Source of the DNA: CBDCYS01 sp965224215
GTDB taxonomy: Bacteria; Acidobacteriota; Terriglobia; Bryobacterales; UBA6623
Direction: 5' to 3'
DNA length: 64,000 nucleotides
NCBI GenBank assembly: GCA_965224215.1
Contig: CBDCYS010000055.1
Coordinates: 85,928-149,927 of the forward strand
Part shown: piece by piece, positions 48,060 to 57,437 of the stretch
Layout: each line of letters opens with the position of its first letter
Position numbering within the stretch: the stretch's first letter is position 1
Program-made: the position numbers and the translations under genes
Notes under the pieces: model-generated
Told to the model about the DNA's origin: nothing
What the model saw: only the letters and a program-made list of their open reading frames with translations
The model's database searches: none

Positions 48060-48095
48060 GCGGCTGAGACTTTTGCTGCCGCTGATTCACCCAAA

Positions 48096-49478
48096 ATGAC
48101 GCAACTAGGCCTTGATTTCGCAACAGCGCCGGAACGACGCGTCTTTACCGTGGGGGAAGTCACCGCCTCGGTGCGCGACTTGCTCGAAGGTGAGTTCTTC
48201 GACGTTTGGATCGCCGGTGAGATTTCGAATACCCGTAACCCCCCCAGCGGCCACTTCTATTTCACGCTGAAAGATAAGGACGCGCAGATTAGGTGCGTGT
48301 GCTTCCGGCAGAACGCCCTGTATCTGAAGATGAAGCCGGCCGACGGGCTAGCTGTCCTGGCTCGCGGCCACATCGGGGTCTACGAGGCGCGGGGCGAGTA
48401 CCAGCTTTACGTCGAACACCTCGAGCCACAGGGGGTCGGCGCTCTGCAGTTGGCGTTCGAACAACTGAAGCGAAAATTGGCCGTCGAGGGTCTCTTCGAT
48501 GACGACCGTAAACGCCTGCTGCCGTTTTTTCCCCGGCGCATTGGGATCGTGACCTCACCACAAGGCGCGGTGATCGCCGACATGCTTCGAATTATCGAAC
48601 GGCGCTTCCCAGGCCTGCATCTGACGCTATACCCTGTCCGCGTTCAGGGAGACGGGGCGGCAGGTGATATTGGCCGAGCACTGTCCTACTTCAGCCAGAC
48701 ACGATCGGTGGACGTCGTCATCATCGGCCGCGGCGGCGGCTCGCTGGAAGATCTTTGGCCATTCAATGAGGAGAGTGTCGCCTGGGCCATCGCGGCATGC
48801 GAGGTTCCCGTCATTTCCGCCGTGGGACACCAGACCGATTTCACGATCGCTGACTTCGTCGCGGACTACCGCGCAGCCACACCTTCCGCCGCCGCCGAAA
48901 TCGTCATCCGGCAGAAGTCGGATTTCGAGGAAATGGTTGCCGCCTCAGAGGACCGCTTGGTTCAAGCGCTGCGCTACAAGCTGGCCATGTGTGGCCGCCG
49001 CCTGGTCGAAGTGAGCGTCGATCGGCCCGCCGCCATCCTGCGCCGCAAGCTTGGAGGCTTTTCGCAGCGGAAGGACGAAGCGGACTTCCAACTTCGCCAC
49101 ACCATTTCCCTGCGCTTTCGCAAGGCCGAGAACCGCCTGCAGCGAGCTTCCCAGTCTCTCGTTGCGCTCGATCTGCGTTTACAGCTAGCAAGGCAGAGAT
49201 CCCGGCTGGATGGCTTGAAGCAGCGTCTCGAACCCGCGATGACCTTGCGGCTCGAACGGCCGCGATCGAGACTCAATTCGCTGGACCGGCAGCGGCAGCA
49301 GTTGAGCCCTCTGGCTGTCCTAGAGCGGGGTTACTCGATTGTCCAGACCGCGAGTGGAACCGTGGTCCGCGGCGCCGGCCAGGTTTCGGCCGGGGATGCG
49401 CTCAAGGTTCGATTGCATGAGGGCCGTCTTGGGGTTCGCGTTGACGAGACCCAGTTGGATTTTAGCCGAGAAGAGTAA
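48096..49478 (+). CDS. xseA: exodeoxyribonuclease VII large subunit
   Basis: 460 residues. N-terminal OB fold (FDVWIAGEISNTRNPPSGHFYFTLKDKDAQIRCVCF begins it), central catalytic domain with IGIVTSPQGAVIADMLRI, DVVIIGRGGGSLEDLWPFNEE and VISAVGHQTDFTIADFVADYRAATPSAAAE, then a long coiled-coil and the short C-terminal domain (LERGYSIVQTASG). Degrades single-stranded DNA with XseB; xseB is not adjacent. Length is standard and the frame is intact. Confidence 0.96.
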   Translation: MTQLGLDFATAPERRVFTVGEVTASVRDLLEGEFFDVWIAGEISNTRNPPSGHFYFTLKDKDAQIRCVCFRQNALYLKMKPADGLAVLARGHIGVYEARGEYQLYVEHLEPQGVGALQLAFEQLKRKLAVEGLFDDDRKRLLPFFPRRIGIVTSPQGAVIADMLRIIERRFPGLHLTLYPVRVQGDGAAGDIGRALSYFSQTRSVDVVIIGRGGGSLEDLWPFNEESVAWAIAACEVPVISAVGHQTDFTIADFVADYRAATPSAAAEIVIRQKSDFEEMVAASEDRLVQALRYKLAMCGRRLVEVSVDRPAAILRRKLGGFSQRKDEADFQLRHTISLRFRKAENRLQRASQSLVALDLRLQLARQRSRLDGLKQRLEPAMTLRLERPRSRLNSLDRQRQQLSPLAVLERGYSIVQTASGTVVRGAGQVSAGDALKVRLHEGRLGVRVDETQLDFSREE

Positions 49479-49587
49479 CTTGCTCCGGCTTCGCGCTGAA
49501 TAGAAAGATAGGGTGTTGCGGCCTCAGGCTTCCCTGGACGGCGCCCCGGATCGACAACGGTATAATCAAGTCAGATTTGGAGTCCTC

Positions 49588-50121
49588 ATGAACCTCACAA
49601 CGCGGTTTCGCGCGGCAAGCGCATTTTGTATTGCCTCGCTCCTTTTTGCATCGTGCGGCAACCTGCCCTCGGAAGCGGCCAGCGAGACCGTGGAGGCCGT
49701 CGGCGAACAGCGCCAACCAGCGCCGGATTTCAGCCTGAAGGATATCCACAACGCCGACGTCAAGTTGTCGGAATTCAAAGGGAAAGTCGTCTTACTCAAC
49801 TTCTGGGCCACATGGTGCGGGCCTTGCAAGATCGAAATGCCCTGGTTCGTCGAGTTCCAACGCGAGTACAAGGATCGAGGCTTCTCTGTGATCGCGGTTT
49901 CAATGGATGAAGAAGGCTGGGACATCGTGCGACCCTTTACCGAAGCGCTGAAACTCAACTTCCCGGTAGTCATCGGCGACGACCAGCTCGCCGATGAATT
50001 CGGAGGCGTGTCAGCCCTGCCGACCACGTTCATCATCGATAAAGAGGGCCGGATCGCCGCAACGCATCAGGGTTTGGTGAGTAAGGGCAACTATGAGGAC
50101 GAAATTGAGAGATTGTTGTAA
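49588..50121 (+). CDS. TlpA/ResA-like thioredoxin lipoprotein
   Basis: 177 residues. Lipobox ending at Cys23 (LLFASC), then a redoxin domain: PAPDFSLKDIHNADVKLSEF, active site WCGPC (Cys77, Cys80) in VVLLNFWATWCGPC, and the cis-Pro loop SALPTTFIID. Membrane-anchored thiol reductase, possibly for cytochrome c heme-site cysteines, which would suit the many c-type cytochromes here. TATAAT at 49561-49566 is 21 nt before the ATG. Overlaps the next gene by 29 nt. Confidence 0.9.
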   Translation: MNLTTRFRAASAFCIASLLFASCGNLPSEAASETVEAVGEQRQPAPDFSLKDIHNADVKLSEFKGKVVLLNFWATWCGPCKIEMPWFVEFQREYKDRGFSVIAVSMDEEGWDIVRPFTEALKLNFPVVIGDDQLADEFGGVSALPTTFIIDKEGRIAATHQGLVSKGNYEDEIERLL

Positions 50122-50605
50122 AGTCCTAGCCCGCATTTCTCTACCCGCTGTTGCGCTCCTGGCGGCATTGGCTGTCTCCGTCTCGGCGCAGTCATTCAAG
50201 GGATTTCAAGCAGCGGTTGTCGCGCCGCCCGAGTTGATCACCCTCTCGGCCGGCCAACAAGCAACTGTGCCGCTCACGATCCGCATTCGGCCGGGCTACC
50301 ATATCAATGCGAACAAACCGGCGGAAGAGTACCTGATCGCCACCAGGCTCACCTGGGATCACAATCCGCTCGAACTCACGGCGGTTCATTATCCTGAAGC
50401 AGAGAGCGTCAAATACTCCTTCTCTCCAAAACCTCTTCTGGTCTACTCGGGCAACGTCACCATCCGTTCAACGTTTTCGGTCCCGGAAACGATACCTTCG
50501 GAGCTAGGTGAATTGACCGGAACGCTACTCTACCAGGCGTGCAACGACAAATCCTGCTTCCGGCCGCAAAAGATTCGCGTAAAAGTCGCGACAGTTGCTG
50601 AATAA
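50093..50605 (+). CDS. stand-alone DsbD N-terminal domain-like protein
   Basis: 170 residues with a signal peptide (ALLAALAVSVSAQS) and one immunoglobulin-like domain matching the N-terminal part of DsbD/ScsB proteins: TVPLTIRIRPGYHINANKPAEEYLI, SGNVTIRSTFSVPE, and the redox-type pair in LLYQACNDKSCFRPQ. It lacks the membrane and thioredoxin domains of DsbD. Encoded with the TlpA-like gene (29-nt overlap), so it probably passes electrons to or from that lipoprotein in the periplasm. Confidence 0.8.
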   Translation: MRTKLRDCCKVLARISLPAVALLAALAVSVSAQSFKGFQAAVVAPPELITLSAGQQATVPLTIRIRPGYHINANKPAEEYLIATRLTWDHNPLELTAVHYPEAESVKYSFSPKPLLVYSGNVTIRSTFSVPETIPSELGELTGTLLYQACNDKSCFRPQKIRVKVATVAE

Positions 50606-50679
50606 GGCCGCGACGTGCGAGACCACGTTGTTCTGCTCTGTTCGCAAGGCAATCGACGGGCCGTTCAGCGAACCCCCGA

Positions 50680-51585
50680 ATGGCCAGGATGACGTTTTCC
50701 GAAAAAGTTCGCGCCGTGCTCAAGATGATTAAATTCGAGCATTCGGTGTTCGCTCTGCCCTTCGCTTTGACTGGGGCATTACTGGCTGTGCGGGAGAGCG
50801 GGCTGGAGTTGCCAGCGGTGTGGGGCAAGTTCGGCTGGATCGTCGTCGCTATGGTGGCCGCACGTTCAGCGGCCATGGCATTCAACCGAGTAGTCGATGC
50901 GGAAATCGACGCCCGCAATGAGAGAACGAAGGTCCGAGCCATTCCGGCCGGCCTAGTGTCGAAGGCATTCACTTGGGGATTTATCGTCTTTTGGTCGGCC
51001 GTACTTTTCGCCGCCGCATACTTGCTGAACTCGCTCTGTCTCAAGCTGGCGCCGGCCGCGCTGGCAATCGTCTTCGGATACTCCTACACCAAGAGATTCA
51101 CCGCGCTTTCGCACCTCGTATTGGGCTTCGCGCTCGGCATCGCTCCGGCAGCGGCCTGGATCGCCATCCGGGGAACTTTGGACTGGCGGATCTTACTGCT
51201 GACGACTGGGGTCATGTTGTGGACAGCGGGATTCGACATCATCTACTCCTGCCAGGACCAGGAGTTCGATCGTCAGGAAGGGTTGTTTAGCATTCCCCGG
51301 TCGATGGGGGTCGGCGCTGCGCTTGTAGTGGCACGGCTACTCCACGTGGGGATGATTGCTATGCTCGTTTGGCTATCGCAATTGCTCGATCTGGGCTATC
51401 TGAGTCTAGCCGGAATCGGAGTTGTCGCGGTGCTTCTCGTCTATGAGCACAGCTTGGTGAAGGCGCAAGACCTGTCGCGTGTCAACGCCGCTTTCTTCAC
51501 CGTGAATGGTTTCGTGAGCATCGCGTTCTTCTTGTTCTGGGCCGCGGATATGTTTTTGCTCACTCCGATAGGCTCGGCAAGCTGA
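50680..51585 (+). CDS. UbiA-family prenyltransferase (MqnP/UbiA-like)
   Basis: 301 residues with eight or nine membrane segments. First Asp-rich site NRVVDAEIDARNERTKVR (69-86), which binds prenyl diphosphate with Mg, and the second, DIIYSCQDQEFDRQEGLFS. The wording (NERTKVRAIPAG, FALGIAPAAAWIAI) matches the UbiA-like enzymes of the futalosine menaquinone route (MqnP) and 4-hydroxybenzoate transferases. Which aromatic substrate is used cannot be decided without the other quinone genes. Confidence 0.87.
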   Translation: MARMTFSEKVRAVLKMIKFEHSVFALPFALTGALLAVRESGLELPAVWGKFGWIVVAMVAARSAAMAFNRVVDAEIDARNERTKVRAIPAGLVSKAFTWGFIVFWSAVLFAAAYLLNSLCLKLAPAALAIVFGYSYTKRFTALSHLVLGFALGIAPAAAWIAIRGTLDWRILLLTTGVMLWTAGFDIIYSCQDQEFDRQEGLFSIPRSMGVGAALVVARLLHVGMIAMLVWLSQLLDLGYLSLAGIGVVAVLLVYEHSLVKAQDLSRVNAAFFTVNGFVSIAFFLFWAADMFLLTPIGSAS

Positions 51586-51635
51586 TCGGGTCAGCTCGCA
51601 AACGCCGACCCGGGTATGGCACAAGCCCCACGACC

Positions 51636-52196
51636 TCAACTGCGGCTTAAATACGTCCCGTCGGCGGTGTTGACACGAATCTTTTCACCCTCCTTGATGA
51701 AGGGTGGCACTTGCACGACAAGCCCCGTTTCAGTGGTTGCTGGTTTGGTGACGTTGGTGACGGTCGCGCCCTTAATCGAGGGCGTCGTTTCGACCACGGT
51801 GAGATCGATTGCGGCGGGAAAAGCTAGATTCAGAGGATTGCCCTCGTAGAATCGCACTTTCACCGCGGTGTTGGGAATCAGGTAGTTCGCTTGGTCACCG
51901 AGATCTTCTTTTTCGATCGAGAGCTGCTCATATGTTTCGGTGTTCATGAAGTGACACTGACCGCCGTCTTCGTAGAGGTACTCCATTTGCTGCTCGTCAA
52001 GGGCAACTTTCTCGACGAAGTCCTCGGAGGCAAACTTGTGCTCGATCAAAGAGCCGCTCGCATAGCCGCGCATCCTTGTCTGGACAAAGCCGCGCTTGTT
52101 ACCGGGGGTCCTGTGCGAAACGCTGAAGACCGTGAACAGCTCACCTTTGAATTTGATGAGCATGCCCGGCCGGAATTGTGTCGCTTGAACGTCCAA
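51636..52196 (-). CDS. efp: elongation factor P
   Basis: 186 residues, three beta-barrel domains. Helps ribosomes through polyproline stretches. N-terminal RPGMLIKFKGELFTVFSV, the tip loop HRTPGNKRGFVQTRMR where the residue after the PGN turn is Lys (the type modified by EpmA or left unmodified), QFMEYLYEDG-like MEYLYEDGGQCHFMNTETYEQ, and the C-terminal GLVVQVPPFIKEGEKIRV with DGTYLSR. AAGGAAGG precedes the ATG. No epmA or epmB in the window. Confidence 0.96.
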   Translation of the reverse strand: MDVQATQFRPGMLIKFKGELFTVFSVSHRTPGNKRGFVQTRMRGYASGSLIEHKFASEDFVEKVALDEQQMEYLYEDGGQCHFMNTETYEQLSIEKEDLGDQANYLIPNTAVKVRFYEGNPLNLAFPAAIDLTVVETTPSIKGATVTNVTKPATTETGLVVQVPPFIKEGEKIRVNTADGTYLSRS

Positions 52197-52518
52197 AGAG
52201 AGTCCTTCCTTTTTAGTAATTCATCAGCTAGATCTGGCCGCGTTCAATCGCACCAGATATTTCGATCCGAGAGAAGAGCAGGCGCCTGCCGATATGCCTA
52301 TCAGTCTCCTCTGGCCTCATTCAGGCCGGAGTGGCGATCTGGGAATCGGTAAAGAATCCCACCCGGCCGCTGCCAGCGAGTGCGGTTGTCAACTGCTAGG
52401 CTTCAGTATATCAACGCTTCGCGAAGCGGCCCTTGGTATACGCCTTGGGCAGGGTAAGGTCTTCGTCGGATGACAAGTCGTGACGACTCATCCTACGATC
52501 AAATTAAGGAGACAAACG
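52197..52518. other. intergenic region between efp and a secreted-protein gene
   Basis: Divergent upstream region of efp and the gene at 52519. No gene, hairpin or repeat of note was seen; candidate promoters lie on both strands but none is convincing. Confidence 0.5.
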
Positions 52519-53574
52519 ATGATCCGCAGCACACTCTTTTCTCTATCACTTGTTGCCGCGCTGCTATTCCCGGGCGGTGCAAACAGCCAGAACCTGGCCC
52601 GGCTGGCAAGGCCCGACGCCAATTTGATGGTCGGCATTCGAGTGGCGGACTTCGCATCGTCTCCGCTGGCCCAGCAGATGTGGCAAGAGGCCATTTCTTC
52701 CAAACCGGAAGTTGCTCAGATGTTGAGCATGCTGGGAGGGGATCCTCTGACCTTGATCGACGAGATCCTCATTTCGGCCAGCGTCACTGACGCCTCGAAA
52801 ATAGACCAAGCCGACGGGCTGATCCTGGTGCGCGGAAGATTCAATGAAACGCAACTGGTCGACTTGCTGTGTCAGAAAGGTTGCGAAACCGAGATGTTCG
52901 GTGGACTGCAGCTTCGCAAGGCACTAGGGCAGGACGACGGTCCCAACCACTTTGCGATGCTGGAGACGGGCGAGCTTGTGCTGGGTTCACAGGCAATGGT
53001 GCAGGGCGCAATTGGGCGCGGAGGTTCGGGGTCAGCCGCGCGCTTTAGCGGAGGAATGACGGACTGGATCAATCGGCTGGGGGGCCATCACATCTGGGTA
53101 GCCGCCTCCGGGCCATTTCCGCAAGCTCCGTCCGGTGACGGCGGAGGGGAGATGATGGCGAACTGGACTTCGAAAGTCGATGGGTTCGGCCTGGGCGTCA
53201 ACGTATCGAGCGATATCGATATGAGCCTGGATCTGCGAACGACAAGTGAACAGGATGCACAGCAATTCCTTGACATGGTCCAGGGCCTCATCGCAATGGC
53301 CAAAGCCAACGACCAGAAACCGGAGGCGACCGAGTTTCTCGACAAGCTCAGCCTGTCTCTCGACGGCAGAATCCTGGCGGCGAGGATGAGTATTTCGCAG
53401 GCGGATATCGAACGGCAGCTCGTCGAGCGGGCCGGATCAGACGGTCAGTGCTCCGAGCACACGGCCGCAGCCGTCGCCACCACCGCCCGCGCCGAAACGC
53501 CGCTCCGGCGGCATTCGCATCTATGGGATCAGCGAAGAGCCGATCGAAGTGCCGACGCAGCAGCCCTGAGGTGA
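52519..53574 (+). CDS. secreted hypothetical protein, probable C-terminal frameshift
   Basis: 351 residues as read. ATG 52519 follows AAGGAGACAAACG. Signal peptide (LFSLSLVAALLFPGGANSQ), then an alpha/beta domain of a type common in Acidobacteriota but without known role (LMVGIRVADFASSPLAQQMW, GLILVRGRFNETQLVDLL, ELVLGSQAMVQGAI). The C-terminus reads as low-quality sequence after ERAG; in another frame the expected proline-rich linker and GGIRIYGISEEPIEVP tail appear, ending with TGA at 53567-53569. A one-base lesion near 53445 is therefore likely. Confidence 0.65.
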   Translation: MIRSTLFSLSLVAALLFPGGANSQNLARLARPDANLMVGIRVADFASSPLAQQMWQEAISSKPEVAQMLSMLGGDPLTLIDEILISASVTDASKIDQADGLILVRGRFNETQLVDLLCQKGCETEMFGGLQLRKALGQDDGPNHFAMLETGELVLGSQAMVQGAIGRGGSGSAARFSGGMTDWINRLGGHHIWVAASGPFPQAPSGDGGGEMMANWTSKVDGFGLGVNVSSDIDMSLDLRTTSEQDAQQFLDMVQGLIAMAKANDQKPEATEFLDKLSLSLDGRILAARMSISQADIERQLVERAGSDGQCSEHTAAAVATTARAETPLRRHSHLWDQRRADRSADAAALR

Positions 53575-53873
53575 AGCTGGGTTTTGACGGCGCACGGCTG
53601 GGGTTTGTCGGCCGGCGGCTGGGGTTCGTCGGCCGGCGGCCACAGCGGCGAGCGCGGACTTCCGTCCGCGCTCCCGACTTTCAACACTCTTTTCGATGAA
53701 AATCTTAGCGTGGTGTGCGGCCGGTGTAGCCAGGAATGTCGCCACGTTTCATTCGCAAAGCCCAGCGGGGTATCATACTCGTAGGTAGCGCACAGGCTCG
53801 TAGTTAGCGTACACGCTCGTAGTTGTCGTAAAGTGAACTTGTGCATCGGGGCTAGTAGTCGGGACGTAGGTAT
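53570..53873. other. repeat-rich stretch before a PSCyt/PSD1 gene
   Basis: No gene seen. Contains tandem repeats of GCTGGGGTTTGTCGGCCGGC (about 53592-53640), a perfect 10-bp-stem hairpin at 53650-53673, and direct repeats of GGCTCGTAGTTAGCG / CGCTCGTAGTTGTCG at about 53790-53830. Confidence 0.6.
53650..53673. repeat. perfect hairpin GAGCGCGGAC-TTCC-GTCCGCGCTC
   Basis: Ten paired bases around a TTCC loop. There is no T tract after it, so it does not look like a terminator; the symmetry is that of a REP-like element. Confidence 0.7.
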
Positions 53874-56545
53874 ATGCGACTCAAAGCATTTCTTATTTGC
53901 TTACACCTTGCATCCTTGGGATTCGGGTCGGCGCGGCTTGCGGCCGCCGAAAGCAGCCAAGCCGAGTTTTTCGAGTCAAAGGTTCGGCCGTTGCTCGCAG
54001 GCAACTGCTACGCCTGCCACACAGACTCCAAAAGCGGCGGTTTGCGGCTGGACTCGGGCGAGTCGATACTCCAGGGCGGTAACTCAGGTCCGGCGATTTC
54101 GCCTGGGGATCCTGAAGCAAGTCTGCTGATCCAAGCGGTCAGCCACCGGCACGAGCGGCTGCGGATGCCTCCTCCGGGCAAGCTCGAACCGCACAAGATC
54201 GACTATCTCATCGAGTGGGTCCAGGGAGGAGCGGTTTGGCCCGTTTCAAAAGAGGAGTTTTTCGCGAAAAGGATTCAACCCCTGATCAAACAAAATTGCC
54301 TGGCGTGTCATGGGAAAGATCCTCAAGGCGGACTGGGGCGTGACTCGCAAGAGGCTTTTCTCAAGGGCGGCGCTTCGGGCCCGGCAGTTGTCGCGGGCAA
54401 ACCCGACGAGAGCCTGCTGATCGCCAGTGTGCGATATGAGCACGAGAAGATCAAGATGCCCCCGACAGGGCGCTTGCCCGAGGAGGCGATCGCGGACTTC
54501 ACGAAGCGGGTTGCCGATGGGGCTGTTTGGAGTGATGACATACCGCCCGCCGAGCGCTACGAGATTAGCGAAGAGCATCTCTCCTTCTGGTCGTTCCAGC
54601 CGGTGAGGCGCCCGCCTGTTCCCCAGGTCTCGGATCAGCGCTGGGGCGCCAACCCGATCGATCGCTTCATCGCCGCCAAGCTGGGCGGCAAAGGGCTTTC
54701 TCCCGGCGAGCAAGCCGACAAACGGACGTTGAGTCGACGAGTGACTTACGATCTGAGCGGGCTGCCGCCGATGCCCGATGACATTGACGCGTTCCTGGCG
54801 GACAAGTCACCAGAAGCCTTTGAGAAAGTTGTCGAGCGACTACTCGCCTCAGCGCGCTACGGCGAGCGCTGGGGCAGGCACTGGCTCGACTTGGTCCGCT
54901 ATGCGGATACGGCAGGCGACTCAGGTGATTTCCCAGTCCCCGAGGCTTACAAGTACCGCAATTACGTAATCGATTCGTTCAACAAAGATAAGCCTTACGA
55001 CCAGTTTGTGCGTGAGCAAATCGCCGGCGATTTGCTGCCCTACGACAACGACGAGCAGCGCTGGGAGCAGACGATTGGGACCGGCTACATCGCCACCTCT
55101 CGCCGTATCGGTGTCAGTCCTCACAATCTGCGGCACGTCATGATCAAAGACACGATCAACAACGTGGGAAAGACGTTGTTGGGGCTGACCGTCGGCTGCG
55201 CGCGCTGCCACAACCATAAGTTCGATCCGATCCCAACAGCCGACTACTACGCGCTTTACGGGATTTTCAACAGCCCGGTTTACCCCTTCCCTGGCGCGGA
55301 ACACAAGTCCCACCGTGAGAGTTTTGTCTACCGGGTGGGCCGTGAAAAGGCGCAAGAGCTGCTCAGGCCCTATCGGGAAGTGCTGGATAGCTGGAACGAA
55401 AAGGAGCGCAAGAAGTTCTACGACTACCAGGAGCTGCAGAACCGTAAGCTCGAAGATCCAACCCGAACGCGCAAAGTCCTTTGGGAAGAGCTGGTTGCCC
55501 TGCGGGAAGCCCGGCGGCCCTACGCTGAGGCGTTTCCGCCTTTAGAAACAGCGTATGCCATCCAGGAAGGTGAGCCGGGCGACGTTCGCGTACAGAGGGC
55601 CGGGGACCCCAAGGCGTTGGGTCCGATAGCGCCAAGAGGCTTTTTGCAGATTTTGGGCGGAGCGAAATTGCCGCCGCGAGCTGGCGGACTGGATTGCGGA
55701 ACCCGCCAATCCGCTGACTGCCCGCGTGATGGTCAATCGCGTCTGGCATTACCACTTCGGAAGGGGCATCGTCGCGACAACGAGCGACTTCGGGACTCGC
55801 GGCAGCCCGCCGACCCACCCCGAGCTGCTCGACTATTTGGCGGCGTATTTTGTCGACAGCGGTTGGTCGTTGAAGCAGCTTCACCGGCGGATTCTCTCGT
55901 CGGAAACGTATCAACTTTCTAGCGCCGATGTGGAGGCCAACTCGGCGGTGGATCCGCTCAACGAGCTGCTGTGGCGCTATAACCGGCGGCGGCTGGACGC
56001 CGAATCGATACGGGACTCGATCCTGACCTTCAGCGGCGAGCTGGATCTCGCTCCGGGCGGGCGCCGTCCCTTCCCTCACGAGCTGACGTATTTTTACCGT
56101 CAGCACGAGCCGTTCACCGAGTTCTATGAGAGCAATCGCAGAACTGTCTATGGCATGCAGCAGCGTATTCAGAAGAACCCCTTCCTTGAGTTATTCGACG
56201 GGCCGGACGGGAACCTGCCGCTGGGCGAACGGAAGTCGAGCATCACGTCCTTACAAGCGTTGTTCATGATGAATTCAGAGTTCCTGCACCGCCAAGCCGA
56301 AGCGATCGCCGAGCGGCTGCTGGTCCGAGGGCAATCGACCGCCGAGCGCGCGGAGTGGACTTTCGAGACGGTCTTGGGCCGGCCGGCCCGTCCCGAGGAA
56401 GTCGAGAAGACCCGAGCAATACTTGGCAACAGCCGCCGAGCAGCTTCGTTCAACAGGCTGCCAAGGAGCGAGCTGCGAGCAGCGCGCCTGGGCGGGCTAC
56501 CTGCGAGCCCTGCTAAGCGGCAACGAGTTTGTCTTCGTCGAGTAG
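53874..56545 (+). pseudogene. PSCyt1-PSCyt2-PSD1 planctomycete-type cytochrome gene, two frameshifts
   Basis: Second gene of this type in the window. Signal peptide, heme sites CYACH and CLACH in two PSCyt1 segments (each followed by GNSGPAISPGDPEASLLI or GASGPAVVAGKPDESLLI), PSCyt2 (VTYDLSGLPPMPDDIDAFL, YGERWGRHWLDLVRYADT, GCARCHNHKFDPIP) and PSD1 (NPLTARVMVNRVWHYHFGRG, GSPPTHPELLDYLAAYF). The frame breaks at about 55668, where GGAKLP is followed in another frame by RRELADWIAEP with some codons apparently lost, and again at about 56425, where EVEKTRA is followed in a third frame by QYLATAAEQL and the expected end LLSGNEFVFVE (TAG 56543-56545). Confidence 0.85.
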
Positions 56546-56648
56546 CGGCCGCGTACCGCGCGACGCGTCGCACGCATCTTGCCGGTCCGTCGCCGCGAAG
56601 CGTCGATGAGAGTTCTACTCGGTGACCTTGCAGTTAAGATGAATGTGG

Positions 56649-57437
56649 ATGAAGGCTCGTTGGCTCGCGGCATCGGCCGTCCTCGCCGCTCTCGTATCAG
56701 TCGGCTGTTCAAGCGAACCTTCGGATCGACCCGCCTCCGATGCGACGAATACCACCCAGCAGTCGCCCGTCTCGCCGGACCCAAGCGCGCTTCTTCGGGG
56801 CCGGGTGACGATCGGCGATCTGAAACTCCCCGCTGCTACCGAAATCAAGAATACAACCGACCCGGAGGATTGCGGCGAGACCCACTCGCTCGAGAACCTC
56901 ATCGTTGCCCCGGAGGGAGGCCTCAAGAACGCGATTGTTGCTCTGAAGGACGTGTCACTTCCTAACGGCTATCAGCCTCCCGAATCCCGCCTCGTTCTCG
57001 AGAACCGGAAATGCCGATTCGAACCGCACGTGGCGGTTCTAACCACGAACAGCACAATCGAGGCCGTCAACTTGGATGCGTTCTATCACTCGGTTCACCT
57101 CTACGGACTGAAGCAACTAAACGTCGCACTCAGCGCGTCGAAGTCTAAGTTTGTCCAGCTCCCGAACCGGCCTGGATACGTCATCGTGAAATGCGACGTC
57201 CACGGATGGATGCAAGCATTCTTCCGGGTTGATAACCACCCGCTCCACGCCGTGACCGACCAGGACGGCCGATTCCAGATCGAAGGAGTTCCACTTGGCC
57301 CACACACGCTCGAGGTGTGGCACGAGTTCCTAGGTCCCATGGAGTATGATGTGACCGTCGAGTCGGGTTCGGGTTCGCCGGTTACGATCGCCTATCAGAC
57401 AGCGCACGAGTCTCAAAAGGAAGGTATCGCACGGTGA
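56649..57437 (+). CDS. cupredoxin-like lipoprotein with carboxypeptidase-regulatory domain
   Basis: 262 residues. Lipobox SVGC, then a domain with DCGETH and a possible type-1 copper site: His in FYHSVHLYG, then CDVHGWM giving Cys, His and Met in the spacing of plastocyanin-like proteins. The C-terminal part (AVTDQDGRFQIEGVPLGPHTLEVWHEFLG) is a carboxypeptidase-regulatory-like beta sandwich. Probably a periplasmic electron carrier. TAAGAT lies 8 nt before ATG 56649; ATG 56643 would add two residues. The next gene starts within its stop codon (GTGA), so the two form an operon. Confidence 0.7.
   Translation: MKARWLAASAVLAALVSVGCSSEPSDRPASDATNTTQQSPVSPDPSALLRGRVTIGDLKLPAATEIKNTTDPEDCGETHSLENLIVAPEGGLKNAIVALKDVSLPNGYQPPESRLVLENRKCRFEPHVAVLTTNSTIEAVNLDAFYHSVHLYGLKQLNVALSASKSKFVQLPNRPGYVIVKCDVHGWMQAFFRVDNHPLHAVTDQDGRFQIEGVPLGPHTLEVWHEFLGPMEYDVTVESGSGSPVTIAYQTAHESQKEGIAR

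Noticed and set aside
53650..53673. Intrinsic terminator of the 52519 gene
   Set aside because: The hairpin is strong but is not followed by a T tract on either strand.
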